The notes: generated by a model from the letters alone, not told the origin. Positions 7,792 to 16,245 are shown, numbered from the stretch's first letter. The stretch: 42,988 bases of DNA from Chroococcus sp. FPU101 (GCF_017312365.1 NZ_BLJI01000037.1:1-42988), one strand, 5' to 3'. A program made the numbers and translations.

Positions 7792-8136
7792 ATGGCGCAA
7801 CTAACCCTCAATCTTGTTCAAGGTTCTGTTTCTTTCAGTTTTTCATCAGAAGCAGCACAAGATCTTAAGCAACACATCAATCAACTGATGCAGAGTTTAA
7901 AAGCGATCGCATCTAACACATCGAGTGGAGGTAAACCCAAACCTCAAAAACCGATGGAATATCGCTACACAGGTGATATTTTTCTCGAAGTCTTCTGTAA
8001 CCCCAATATCTACCCCAGTCCCTTTGCTGCTAAAGTGTTGTTAACGGTAAGAGACGATCGTCTTCGTTTGACCACAGAAGCCGAATTAATGCGTCTTATT
8101 GAAGATCTAGATCAGTTTCTCAGTCAGGTTGCTTAA
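7792..8136 (+). CDS. Conserved cyanobacterial-type hypothetical protein
   Basis: I do not recognise a named family. The 114-residue protein is soluble with no signal peptide. Residues 1-50 look like a beta segment plus a helix (MAQLTLNLVQGSVSFSFSS, then LKQHINQLMQSLKAIAS), a Pro/Lys-rich linker follows at about 45-56, and residues 57-114 form an alpha/beta segment (FLEVFCNPNIYPSPFAAKVL, then LRLTTEAELMRLIEDLDQFL). Codon use is like its neighbours and it has its own promoter. Its stop lies 4 bp from the stop of the convergent OmpA-like gene, so the two transcripts probably overlap. Function is unknown. Confidence 0.7.
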   Translation: MAQLTLNLVQGSVSFSFSSEAAQDLKQHINQLMQSLKAIASNTSSGGKPKPQKPMEYRYTGDIFLEVFCNPNIYPSPFAAKVLLTVRDDRLRLTTEAELMRLIEDLDQFLSQVA

Positions 8137-8140
8137 TTTC

Positions 8141-8764
8141 CTAATTTTGTTGTTTTCCTGGGGGAATAAAACGAATTTCGATTCGTCTTCTATCTTCGTT
8201 ATTTTTGCGATCTAATGAAGCAAGTTCCCCTGAAGGTAAATAGAGTTGAGCCGCAGAATATGCCCTAAAGTCTAGATTATTGAATTGATTGGTGTTTTTA
8301 ATTTCTTGAATAACGGCTAAGGCTCGCATTAATCCTAAATCAGCATTAGAACCCGCTTTTAGGCTTGTTACAGATGCTTCACGATTAGCCACTTTTTCGA
8401 GCATTTTATCTAAGTTTCCTACACTCCCGATCTCTTGACCATCCGTATGACCAATCACCTGTATAAAATCAACATCATGGGTTTTAGCAATCTGTTTTAT
8501 ACTCGGAATAATCTCTTTAGCTATATATTTTTTTAAATCAGTATTTAATTCTGCGCTCCCTGATTTAAACTTAAAATTTCCTGATTGTTCATCAATAATA
8601 ATGGGTGCTGCTGCTTGTAACTTTTGATTTAAGAATTGCGCTTGTAACAGAGCCATCAGTAAAAATAAGCTCAAAATCATAAACGCATTCGTCATTAAAT
8701 CTGTAAATGCAGGAAAGACATTCAATTCCTCAGCATCAGTTCTAGAATAAGTTCGCCTTTTCAT
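8141..8764 (-). CDS. OmpA/MotB-like (ZorB-type) peptidoglycan-binding channel subunit
   Basis: A 207-residue inner-membrane protein with one N-terminal TM helix and a periplasmic OmpA-like domain. The TM (about 20-44, TDLMTNAFMILSLFLLMALL) aligns with the MotB proton helix; Asp22 sits where the proton-carrying Asp of MotB/ExbD/TolR/ZorB lies. The OmpA domain (about 62-202) has FKSGSAELN, VIGHTDG (103-109), an RALAVIQEI helix and NNEDRRRIEIRF, the peptidoglycan-binding signature. The linker from TM to OmpA is short, with no long plug. It is the last gene of a four-gene operon, 3 bp after the MotA/ExbB-like gene, which it presumably partners as the stator's wall anchor. Gene-level homology to a specific system is inferred. 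Confidence 0.85.
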   Translation of the reverse strand: MKRRTYSRTDAEELNVFPAFTDLMTNAFMILSLFLLMALLQAQFLNQKLQAAAPIIIDEQSGNFKFKSGSAELNTDLKKYIAKEIIPSIKQIAKTHDVDFIQVIGHTDGQEIGSVGNLDKMLEKVANREASVTSLKAGSNADLGLMRALAVIQEIKNTNQFNNLDFRAYSAAQLYLPSGELASLDRKNNEDRRRIEIRFIPPGKQQN

Positions 8765-8767
8765 TAT

Positions 8768-10372
8768 TTAATAATTTTTATTATTTTTTGTTAATCCATC
8801 AAAATTAGTGGGTTGAGTTAGCTGTTTTTCTATACTCTGTAAGTTTTTAGATAGATTAATTTCTAAATGTCCGATTGATTCAAGTAATTTTTTTAATAGT
8901 TTTATTAACTGCTCTTGTCCTGTTGCTTCATACTTTAACCGATTATCAGTAATAGTAACCAAATTAGATATTTGATTTGTTAACTGTTTAAAATCAGTTT
9001 CTGTTGTGTTGATCTGTTGAATAGTTTTTTGTAATAAATTAGTGGTGTTTTCTAAGGGTTTAGTACCTTGATTTAACTGCAATACAGCAAGCTCAAATAA
9101 ACTTTCTATGCCTTCTAGTTTTTTAGTTGCTTTAGTTAATTGTTCTGCAAACTCATTTTCTTTAAATGTTTGCGAGGCTTTTAAGAATTCAGTAGAACCT
9201 TCTTTTAACTGACTTGAATAAATATCTAATTTTGTATAAACTTTCGTTGCCAATTGACTAGATTCTAAATTTCCATCTACTAATCGATCAACATCATTTT
9301 TAAACTGTAATGTTAATTGTGTCAGATTTTGATGAGTATTCGCTAATTCTATTACTGTTTTTTCTAAATTTTCGGAAAACTTGCTATTTTCTATTTTTTG
9401 TGACGCACCTTGAAAAACGACGGCACTTTGTCCAATGACATTAGCATAATCTCTCACTTTCGGTAATACTTCACTTAACGCAATTACTTCTTGATTAACT
9501 GAACCGATAGAACTTTTAAAAGTATTTGCACCTTGTGATAAAGTTCCAGAAACTTCCATCAATCTATTACAAATCGTCATTACTAACTGTTGTGCTTGTG
9601 CGTTTGCATCAGTCATTTTTCTAGTTTCTTTTCCGATTGTTGTTTCTAAAACATTCCCTACTCTCTCATGAAAACGTGTTAAAAACTCATTTTGTTGATC
9701 AACCATACGATTTACTGCTTTGTCTAGACGGGTACTTCCTTCTAAAGTTGGTTGTAAAACATTATCTAAATAATCAGCAAGTGAACTCATTAATAAGTTT
9801 TTTGATAAATTTGTATTCCAACGAATATTAACTAAAGTCAAAATTGAACTACAAAGAATGCCAATTAAACTGGTAAAAAAAGCAATCCCCATCCCTTGTA
9901 AGGGTTGTTGAATTTGAGAAATTAGTTGATTGACATCACTAAATTGTGCTTGATTGATAGTTTGGCTCAGATTTTGTAAATTAATTGTAATACCAATAAA
10001 AGTACCTAATAATCCAAAAGCTAATAGTAAATTAGGTAGAACTCTACAAAAATAATCCCACTTTTCACAATTTAAGGAAAAGCCAAAACAATCAAACTTT
10101 TCTTGAATATAGGTTCCATCAATTAAAGCATCTGTGTTAACCTGTTCTATATTAAAACTTGCTATTCTAAATCTTTCCTCTAAAGTAGTAACAATTTTTG
10201 GTTTAATTCCAGACGATTCTCCTCGTAATAATCTTCTAAGTTTATTGATAATGTCTCTTTGATGAGCATAAAGTTTAGAACGCATTGTAATAGATATTAG
10301 TGTCGGAAATATGACAAGAAACGCCGTCATTAATAATAAATATGGCGGAATAATCTTCAACCAATCAGACAT
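8768..10372 (-). CDS. MotA/ExbB/ZorA-like proton-channel protein with long helical tail
   Basis: A 534-residue membrane protein. TM segments are visible at about 8-29, 112-131 (containing GLLGTFIGI, the MotA/TolQ/ExbB TM3 signature) and 160-183 (MGIAFFTSLIGILCSSIL, the final channel helix). A cytoplasmic domain lies between TM1 and TM2. From about 210 to 525 the protein is almost wholly helical with Gln/Asn/Lys/Leu-rich heptad patterning, suggesting a long intracellular coiled-coil tail. This architecture resembles ZorA of the Zorya defence system more than flagellar MotA. It precedes its probable OmpA/MotB-like partner by 3 bp and follows the tubulin-like gene by 26 bp. Energy coupling by ion flow is inferred from the family; the ion is not known. 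Confidence 0.8.
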   Translation of the reverse strand: MSDWLKIIPPYLLLMTAFLVIFPTLISITMRSKLYAHQRDIINKLRRLLRGESSGIKPKIVTTLEERFRIASFNIEQVNTDALIDGTYIQEKFDCFGFSLNCEKWDYFCRVLPNLLLAFGLLGTFIGITINLQNLSQTINQAQFSDVNQLISQIQQPLQGMGIAFFTSLIGILCSSILTLVNIRWNTNLSKNLLMSSLADYLDNVLQPTLEGSTRLDKAVNRMVDQQNEFLTRFHERVGNVLETTIGKETRKMTDANAQAQQLVMTICNRLMEVSGTLSQGANTFKSSIGSVNQEVIALSEVLPKVRDYANVIGQSAVVFQGASQKIENSKFSENLEKTVIELANTHQNLTQLTLQFKNDVDRLVDGNLESSQLATKVYTKLDIYSSQLKEGSTEFLKASQTFKENEFAEQLTKATKKLEGIESLFELAVLQLNQGTKPLENTTNLLQKTIQQINTTETDFKQLTNQISNLVTITDNRLKYEATGQEQLIKLLKKLLESIGHLEINLSKNLQSIEKQLTQPTNFDGLTKNNKNY

Positions 10373-10398
10373 AAATAAAACCTCTAAGTAATTTTGAA

Positions 10399-13300
10399 TT
10401 AAATTCCTAAAATACGTTTTTTAGCAGCTTTAAATTCTTCATCAGTTAAATAGCCTTTCTCTTTCATATCAATCAATTTTTCAAGTTCTGACATTGAATT
10501 TTGTTGAGGTAAAACTTTCTGCTGACTATTTTCTTCTAGTTCAGATTCTACAACTTCCCCCGTTAAAATAGGTTGACTATTGGTATTGTTAATAGATGCG
10601 GTCACTTGTGGAGCAAAAGCTGGTAGTAAATTTCGGATTTCAAAACAGAAATGCTGAATAATTCCTTCTTTAGCTAATTCTTTATCAGTTGCTTTTGCAC
10701 CGATGACTTTACTTTGATCAAGATAGTTAATATCTTCTTTTGATAGTCCATCAACTCGATCAATAAATTTAAGAATTTTTTCAGGAAAATAATGAGTATG
10801 CCATTGATTGGGTTGTGCTTTTATTTCTGCCTTAAATTGCTCAAGTTGATCGCTCAAAGCTTTGGCAATATCTTGACGTTTAGCCAGTTGTTCGACAGCT
10901 TCACGCCATACAGAACTTAGTAAAATAGCTTCTTCTGTACGACGAAATTGATCGTAATAATACAATTCAAATTTATCAATTTGTGGATTATATTTTAATA
11001 TATCAAGAGCAATGCTAGGAAAAAAGGTATGTTCAATTTGTTCAATTTGATTAGCATCTGGGGGAAGGATGTCAAAAAACTCAGCAGAGTAATCATTATG
11101 TACAAAAGATTGTGCTAGTCTGATTTGTCTTTCATATAGCTGTCGCATTTGTTCCAAACCGCTAACGATTCTTAATGGAAAAGCACCATATTCATGAACA
11201 ATAATAATTTCATCTTCTGCTTGCATTGGTTTTAAAACACTATTGGCAATTCCTATATCTTTTTGTAAGATTTCTTTGAATTGTCTGATTTCAGGTTCAT
11301 CTTTGTCTTTAAAACCAATAATTTTAATGGTTTTCCCTGGATCATCAAAATAGCGAGTAGCACTAATATTAATGGGTAAAAGTGGTTCTGATTCTTGTAA
11401 AATCTGCTCTAGACGTTTAGAACGTTCTGATATTGGATAATGTTCTAGAAAACGCTTGATTACTGATTGAACTTGCTCACCACGAGAAATAAACTGACGT
11501 TCAACAGTATTGTTAATAACTTGTTTTAACTGTGGTTCTTCTATTGTAGAAGGTTTAATTAAATGACTAAGTGTTTGATTTTTTCCAAAACGTTCGATAA
11601 TCTTTAAACTAACTGAAACCAGTTGAGCATAAGGATCATTAACAGCCACAAAATCGCTGTAACAACTATCGATATCTTCTTCTGCCAGAATAGCCTCTCC
11701 ACTCATTTCATCAAAGTTAACTTGTTTAAGATCAGATTCATTTTTTTCGTAGAAAAGGTTAAGATTTTGGAAGAGGATATTTAGATTATTCGTCTGATTA
11801 CTCAAATTTTGTATATGTTGTTGCAGATTGCTACAGATTTTCATGGCTTCTTCAACTAATGCAACATCAAAATTATGTTTAATCAGTTGATGGATTTGCT
11901 GTACTCCATTTCTCGCTTCGGCTTGCATCTGTCCAATTTTATTTCTACCAAAGAAAGGTAAACTTTTTTGTTGTTGAAGATCATCAAGTATCTGCTTAGT
12001 ATCCTGCCATTTTTTTTCTAGATCTTCTACACGATACATTTCTCTTAAATCCTGTTTTTGCTCCTCCAAACGTCTTTGAGCATCATTTAACTCCGTAAAA
12101 AATGCTTCTAACCAAGCTCTTGTATTATTAACTCCAAAATCTGCACTACCAGGATTTAGTAAACTTTCCCAATATTGTTCAATATCTCCTTTCAATTTCT
12201 CAGTTAAATTTATTCTAGATTTTTGAAGAAATGTTAACCAAATTCCTCGACTACTTTCGGTTTCTCCTGGTTGAACGGTGCGAAATTGTTCCCTTAATTT
12301 TCCTAGTAATTGTTGTATTACTCCTTCGATTTCATCTTGCGTTTTACACTCTTCTATGCTTCTATCTAAATTAGCTTTTCCAGTTTTTATCGTTTGACTA
12401 AAATTTTTATTAGTATCTTGAGTTAATTCATCGAGTTTTAAAATAAAATAATCTTTACTGGATTGCTCAGTAGTCCAATTAATTAGAAAGCGTTTAAGTA
12501 AAGTTTGTGCTTCAGGATTTTGACCTTTACCATTTAACCAAAATTTAGTCAAATTATATTCTAAACGATTAAATGCAACTTGAACGATAATATCACGAGT
12601 AAAATAAATAGAAGCTAGACCAAAAGTTAAAAAGCGTTGTGTCATCTTAAAGGGATGTTCATCAGTATGAATCATCTTTTCTCTTAGATTATCTCTCTGC
12701 TCTTTTAATGCTCCTGCAAGTTCTCCACAAAAATCTAGCGTTATTTTGTGAGCAATTACATTAGTTAATTTATTTTTATCAATAATTTTATAATCTTTTG
12801 CTGTTTGATTAGAAACAAGATAAGTATAATCAAAAGGGGGTCTACTTTCTTGAATTTCAATTAAATTCTGAGGATCGAAACAAGTATCATAAGTCGTTCG
12901 AGGAGTCGAATAATAATTTAATTCTTTTAAGGCTGCATAGACATTCGCACTCATATTCGGTGTATTACCGTATAGTTGCGGACAAACTACAAAATAACCA
13001 AAAAACTGTGTTTCTTTTTCGCTATAGATTCTTCTAACGGTATATGCAACATCTAAAAACATCCCGCTACCTGTGCCACCACACAGAGAACCAATCACAA
13101 AAATATTTAAACCAGGTTCAACACTAAAACCTTTTTTTAATAATACTGATTCATGTCCTCTTGTCCGATTTTCCGCACTTTCGATAGCTTTTTGAATTTT
13201 CCGAAAGTTGTGAAAAAATGTTAAGCGTCCTACTGGTCTAATTCCTTGCGCTCCTTGATCAATTGCTTTAACATCTTTAACTAATTGTGGTGGAAACCAA

Positions 13301-13665
13301 CGCGCAATATGATGACATGGGCCAGGACGATTATACTTATATTGATCTTCTAATTCTCGACGAAATGTATTAACATCAACAGAGGACATTGTTGCAGCCA
13401 CTCTTTCAGCATCAGTAAAGACAATTTCCTCACCTTGATATGTATTTCCTGTTCTTAAACCTGTAGATTGCAGGGACTCTTTATCTGTATCAATCGCTAA
13501 AAAACCAATGACAGGTAATTCATCTAAGCTACCGTATTTATCAATAATGAGCCGTCTGATTCTCATCAATACATCACGTCCCGTTCCTCCTAAACCAATA
13601 CAAATAGTTCTTTTAATGACACGTGATTGACGTTCTTTAGGTTTACCTTGAAATTCTGTAACCAT
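10399..13665 (-). CDS. Giant tubulin/FtsZ-superfamily protein with C-terminal SHOCT domain
   Basis: A soluble 1088-residue protein. The N-terminal part is a tubulin-like GTPase domain: a Rossmann start with IGLGGTGRDVL (GGTG at 26-29), a strand ending FLAIDTD (55-61), and the tubulin signature loop CGGTGSG at 195-201, equivalent to GGGTGS/T of FtsZ. The middle (about 380-700) is Gln/Lys/Glu-rich helical, probably coiled coil. The C-terminus (about 1058-1088, MSELEKLIDMKEKGYLTDEEF) is a SHOCT oligomerisation motif. It matches the large tubulin-like (Tubulin_2-type) proteins, not true FtsZ (about 400 residues). It sits between the vWA gene (18 bp) and the MotA-like gene (26 bp). GTP binding and polymerisation are inferred; I did not confidently locate the catalytic T7 loop. 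Confidence 0.85.
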   Translation of the reverse strand: MVTEFQGKPKERQSRVIKRTICIGLGGTGRDVLMRIRRLIIDKYGSLDELPVIGFLAIDTDKESLQSTGLRTGNTYQGEEIVFTDAERVAATMSSVDVNTFRRELEDQYKYNRPGPCHHIARWFPPQLVKDVKAIDQGAQGIRPVGRLTFFHNFRKIQKAIESAENRTRGHESVLLKKGFSVEPGLNIFVIGSLCGGTGSGMFLDVAYTVRRIYSEKETQFFGYFVVCPQLYGNTPNMSANVYAALKELNYYSTPRTTYDTCFDPQNLIEIQESRPPFDYTYLVSNQTAKDYKIIDKNKLTNVIAHKITLDFCGELAGALKEQRDNLREKMIHTDEHPFKMTQRFLTFGLASIYFTRDIIVQVAFNRLEYNLTKFWLNGKGQNPEAQTLLKRFLINWTTEQSSKDYFILKLDELTQDTNKNFSQTIKTGKANLDRSIEECKTQDEIEGVIQQLLGKLREQFRTVQPGETESSRGIWLTFLQKSRINLTEKLKGDIEQYWESLLNPGSADFGVNNTRAWLEAFFTELNDAQRRLEEQKQDLREMYRVEDLEKKWQDTKQILDDLQQQKSLPFFGRNKIGQMQAEARNGVQQIHQLIKHNFDVALVEEAMKICSNLQQHIQNLSNQTNNLNILFQNLNLFYEKNESDLKQVNFDEMSGEAILAEEDIDSCYSDFVAVNDPYAQLVSVSLKIIERFGKNQTLSHLIKPSTIEEPQLKQVINNTVERQFISRGEQVQSVIKRFLEHYPISERSKRLEQILQESEPLLPINISATRYFDDPGKTIKIIGFKDKDEPEIRQFKEILQKDIGIANSVLKPMQAEDEIIIVHEYGAFPLRIVSGLEQMRQLYERQIRLAQSFVHNDYSAEFFDILPPDANQIEQIEHTFFPSIALDILKYNPQIDKFELYYYDQFRRTEEAILLSSVWREAVEQLAKRQDIAKALSDQLEQFKAEIKAQPNQWHTHYFPEKILKFIDRVDGLSKEDINYLDQSKVIGAKATDKELAKEGIIQHFCFEIRNLLPAFAPQVTASINNTNSQPILTGEVVESELEENSQQKVLPQQNSMSELEKLIDMKEKGYLTDEEFKAAKKRILGI

Positions 13666-13683
13666 AGTTAGTTTAACCTATAT

Positions 13684-14832
13684 TTATTTAATAATATTAA
13701 TTTCTGTTTCAAAATCTCTACCCTTATTATCGGGGCAATTTAAGCGAATACGATTAGTTGTAATTTTTTCTTTGTTTTTGAGTTCTCTACCTTTATAAAA
13801 TATCGGTTCTGCCTTCTTAGCAGGCTCTAAATATAAGTGATTTCCCTGACGTTTTAAATATCCTCTAATTTCATTACTAGGACTATAAATAGTATTGATT
13901 CCTTCGATTTCACCAATCGTAATTTTTTGATTATTTTTCAAATACAGTGTTTTAATTTCGTCATCTTTAGGTGAACTAACTTTTATTGTCCATCTTTTTT
14001 GTAATAAACGTAAATAATTTAAACCAAATAAACTAAGACCACTAACCACCAATAATAGAGAAATAGGAAGCCAAAGCTGATTAAATAAATATGAAGGCAC
14101 TAAACAAGTTTGTTTTCCCCCTGGTGTTGGGGTACAAAATTCTTGAACACTAGGCGGAAGATCGACTACTGTTAGATTATAGGTCTGATTATTTTGAGTT
14201 GGAATAGATTGCGATCGCTCTTGACTTGGTAATCCTTTTACCCAATCAATCCAGCATTGTCTTTCTTGACTTTCTGTAGAATTCGCATTTCTAAAAGGAC
14301 TATTTGCAGGTGTTTCGATCCAAACATCGGATGATATTCCTTCTTTTGTAAATAATGGTGCATCCGTTAACCAAATTACTGATTGCTCTTGAATTTGCTG
14401 ATTATTTTTTAAACGAGTTTGATTGAGTTTAGCTAATTCTCGATAAATAAATAATTCGGCTTGCTGAATATCTGTATTTTGTAATTTTTTATCTGATTGA
14501 AAAGGAATAATTTGTAAAATTCGTTCCGTATCTTCTTTCTTATTTCTATAAAGAATCGATTTTTCGCTAGTTAAAGGATTCTCTTGAGGTTTTAGAGGAT
14601 TAATACTAGAAGCAAAAGGAACAATATAAACTGAGTCACCTGGTTGTAAACTTTTCTCAACAATTTGACGTAATCTAATGCGCCCTTCATCATTTAAACC
14701 AACACTCTCGGTTAAATCAAGAGCTAAAACCACATTACGCCCGCCATTGAAACGCGCAACCCATTCTAAACCCGTTTTTTGCCATCGAGTCGGCGCAGTC
14801 CCAGAAATGACGCTCTGACAGTTTTTACTCAA
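13684..14832 (-). CDS. Membrane-anchored von Willebrand factor A-like protein
   Basis: First gene of the four-gene operon, 382 residues. Residues 33-160 fit a vWA domain: strand VVLALDLTESVG with a MIDAS-like D39-x-T41-x-S43 (T in place of the first S), and a later strand SVIWLTDAP (151-159) with the expected TD. One TM helix spans about 253-275 (LWLPISLLLVVSGLSLFG), followed by basic residues, so the C-terminal 105 residues are probably cytoplasmic; they look beta-rich and faintly FHA-like. If so the vWA domain is periplasmic, yet no signal peptide is visible. The start is a TTG (14830-14832) with no Shine-Dalgarno; an in-frame stop at 14872-14874 allows at most 13 more codons, none ATG. N-terminal truncation is possible. 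Confidence 0.75.
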   Translation of the reverse strand: MSKNCQSVISGTAPTRWQKTGLEWVARFNGGRNVVLALDLTESVGLNDEGRIRLRQIVEKSLQPGDSVYIVPFASSINPLKPQENPLTSEKSILYRNKKEDTERILQIIPFQSDKKLQNTDIQQAELFIYRELAKLNQTRLKNNQQIQEQSVIWLTDAPLFTKEGISSDVWIETPANSPFRNANSTESQERQCWIDWVKGLPSQERSQSIPTQNNQTYNLTVVDLPPSVQEFCTPTPGGKQTCLVPSYLFNQLWLPISLLLVVSGLSLFGLNYLRLLQKRWTIKVSSPKDDEIKTLYLKNNQKITIGEIEGINTIYSPSNEIRGYLKRQGNHLYLEPAKKAEPIFYKGRELKNKEKITTNRIRLNCPDNKGRDFETEINIIK

Positions 14833-15001
14833 AATAAGTTTTTTTGCTCTAATGGTTAGTTTTTTACCAGTTTAGATCCGATTTTGACATTGTGCTAGAG
14901 TTTCTAAATCTAAAATTTTTATAAAAAACTATAACTTTTTTAAAGTAAATAATTTTATAGACTATATATAATTAATCAAAAGCAAAATTTTTGATTGTCC
15001 T

Positions 15002-15718
15002 ATGACCACTCAAATCGAAATCTTTCAATCACTTCTTGATCATACTCAACTTCCAGACTCTGATGGAACTTTTGTGAAAAACTTTCAAGAACACCCGCAA
15101 AGTATTTTATTAACCGAATCAATTTGGCAGATTTTAGAAACCATTCATCTAGATAAACAATTTTGTATTGGACAAGATAGTGGCATTTATTGGCGAATTA
15201 CAGAACCACCTGAAAAAGGAGCAGAGGCACCCGATTGGTTTTATGTTCCTGATGTGCCGCCTACTTTAAATGGTATTCCACGTCGTTCGTATGTCATGTG
15301 GCAAGAAATTGTATCCCCTTTAATTGTTCTAGAATTTGTTTCGGGAACAGGAGTAGAAGAACGCGATCCTACACCCTATAAAGGTAAATTTTGGGTCTAT
15401 GAAAAAGCAATTCGAGTCCCCTTTTATGGCATCTATGAAGTGAAAAAAGCATCCGTTGAGATGTATGCGCTATTAGAAGGACAATATCAACTGATGGAAC
15501 CGAATGAACGGGGACATTATCCTATCCCACCATTAGGGGTAGAAATCGGAATTTGGCAAGGAGAATATCAAAACCAAAACTTTCCTTGGTTGCGTTGGTG
15601 GAATGAACAAGGAAATCTATTACTTACAGGAGACGAACGGGCAAAGCAAGAACGCCAACGAGCAGATCGCTTGGCTGCTAAACTAAAAGAAATGGGAATT
15701 AATCCAGATGAAGTTTAA
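15002..15718 (+). CDS. Uma2 family (DUF820) endonuclease
   Basis: A 238-residue PD-(D/E)XK-fold protein of the Uma2 family. Visible core elements are WRITEPPEKGAEAPDWFYVP (family Asp), SPLIVLEFVSGTG (family Glu), YKGKFWVYEKAIRVPFYGIY and a Trp/Pro-rich end (GIWQGEYQN, FPWLRWWNEQG). The C-terminal tail (about 205-238, ERAKQERQRADRLAAKLKE) is a short helical, basic segment common in cyanobacterial Uma2 proteins. It is full length, unlike the frameshifted copy at 74-639. It diverges from the vWA operon across a 169-bp AT-rich spacer holding TATAAT at 14967-14972 but no clear -35. Nuclease activity is a family prediction only. Confidence 0.85.
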   Translation: MTTQIEIFQSLLDHTQLPDSDGTFVKNFQEHPQSILLTESIWQILETIHLDKQFCIGQDSGIYWRITEPPEKGAEAPDWFYVPDVPPTLNGIPRRSYVMWQEIVSPLIVLEFVSGTGVEERDPTPYKGKFWVYEKAIRVPFYGIYEVKKASVEMYALLEGQYQLMEPNERGHYPIPPLGVEIGIWQGEYQNQNFPWLRWWNEQGNLLLTGDERAKQERQRADRLAAKLKEMGINPDEV

Positions 15719-15735
15719 ATAATTCTTCGCCAACT

Positions 15736-15978
15736 TTAATCATCACGCCAGTTTTCTTTACCAATTAAATCTCCAATCGAATCTCTAAGTAAATAATCCC
15801 ATTTTTCTAGCTCAGATTCGACACAGACCCATTCACGAGCAGGTATATACTGACAAAGGATATAAATCGGTTGTTGACGACTAATCGATCCTTGCTCAAC
15901 TAGATGACGCGCTTCTTCTTGAAGCATATCAACAGAATAAATGGATCTTCGAGGCGAATCTAATGAAGGCGAAATCAT
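15736..15978 (-). CDS. DUF4327 family protein
   Basis: A small soluble protein of 80 residues matching the cyanobacterial DUF4327 family, recognised by YSVDMLQEEARHLVEQG, QPIYILCQYIPAREWVCVE and the LLRDSIGDLI segment. Function is unknown. It converges with the Uma2 gene (17-bp gap) and diverges from the ribosomal operon. The N-terminal ten residues (MISPSLDSPR) are poorly conserved in the family, and an internal Met at residue 18 is a less likely alternative start. Confidence 0.85.
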   Translation of the reverse strand: MISPSLDSPRRSIYSVDMLQEEARHLVEQGSISRQQPIYILCQYIPAREWVCVESELEKWDYLLRDSIGDLIGKENWRDD

Positions 15979-16209
15979 ATATAATCAATCCGTATCTCAA
16001 TGATTCTAATTTTTTATAGTAATCGAGAATACACTGAAAAAATTAGTTTTTTAACTGTATCGTCAATTACAATTTATAACATTTTTTGTTAAAAGATTAA
16101 AAAATAAAGTTATTTCTTAACAATCACTTGAAAAATCATTTTTTATTCATTATTTTTAATTTTAAGTAGCACTGCAAACCTTCCCTTCAAAAAAAAATTA
16201 GCTTACCCC

Positions 16210-16239
16210 TTGATTTTATCATCCGTAATCTTGTATACT
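16210..16239 (+). promoter_or_regulatory. Promoter of the ribosomal protein supercluster
   Basis: TTGATT (16210-16215), an 18-bp spacer and TATACT (16234-16239) form the best sigma-70 promoter upstream of rplC. Predicted transcription start is near 16246, giving a leader of about 400 nt. Confidence 0.6.
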
Positions 16240-16245
16240 GTTTGA

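Noticed and set aside
10399-13665. Assigning the gene as ftsZ
   Set aside because: At 1088 residues with a long helical middle and SHOCT tail it is not FtsZ; only the nucleotide-binding loops are shared.
8141-14832. Calling the operon a bona fide Zorya system
   Set aside because: Only the ZorA/ZorB-like pair matches; no ZorC, ZorD helicase or ZorE nuclease is present, and the tubulin-like and vWA genes are not Zorya parts.
14940-14975. Promoter of the Uma2 gene at TATAAT 14967
   Set aside because: No -35 resemblance at 16-19 bp upstream; the region is so AT-rich that a TATAAT is expected by chance.
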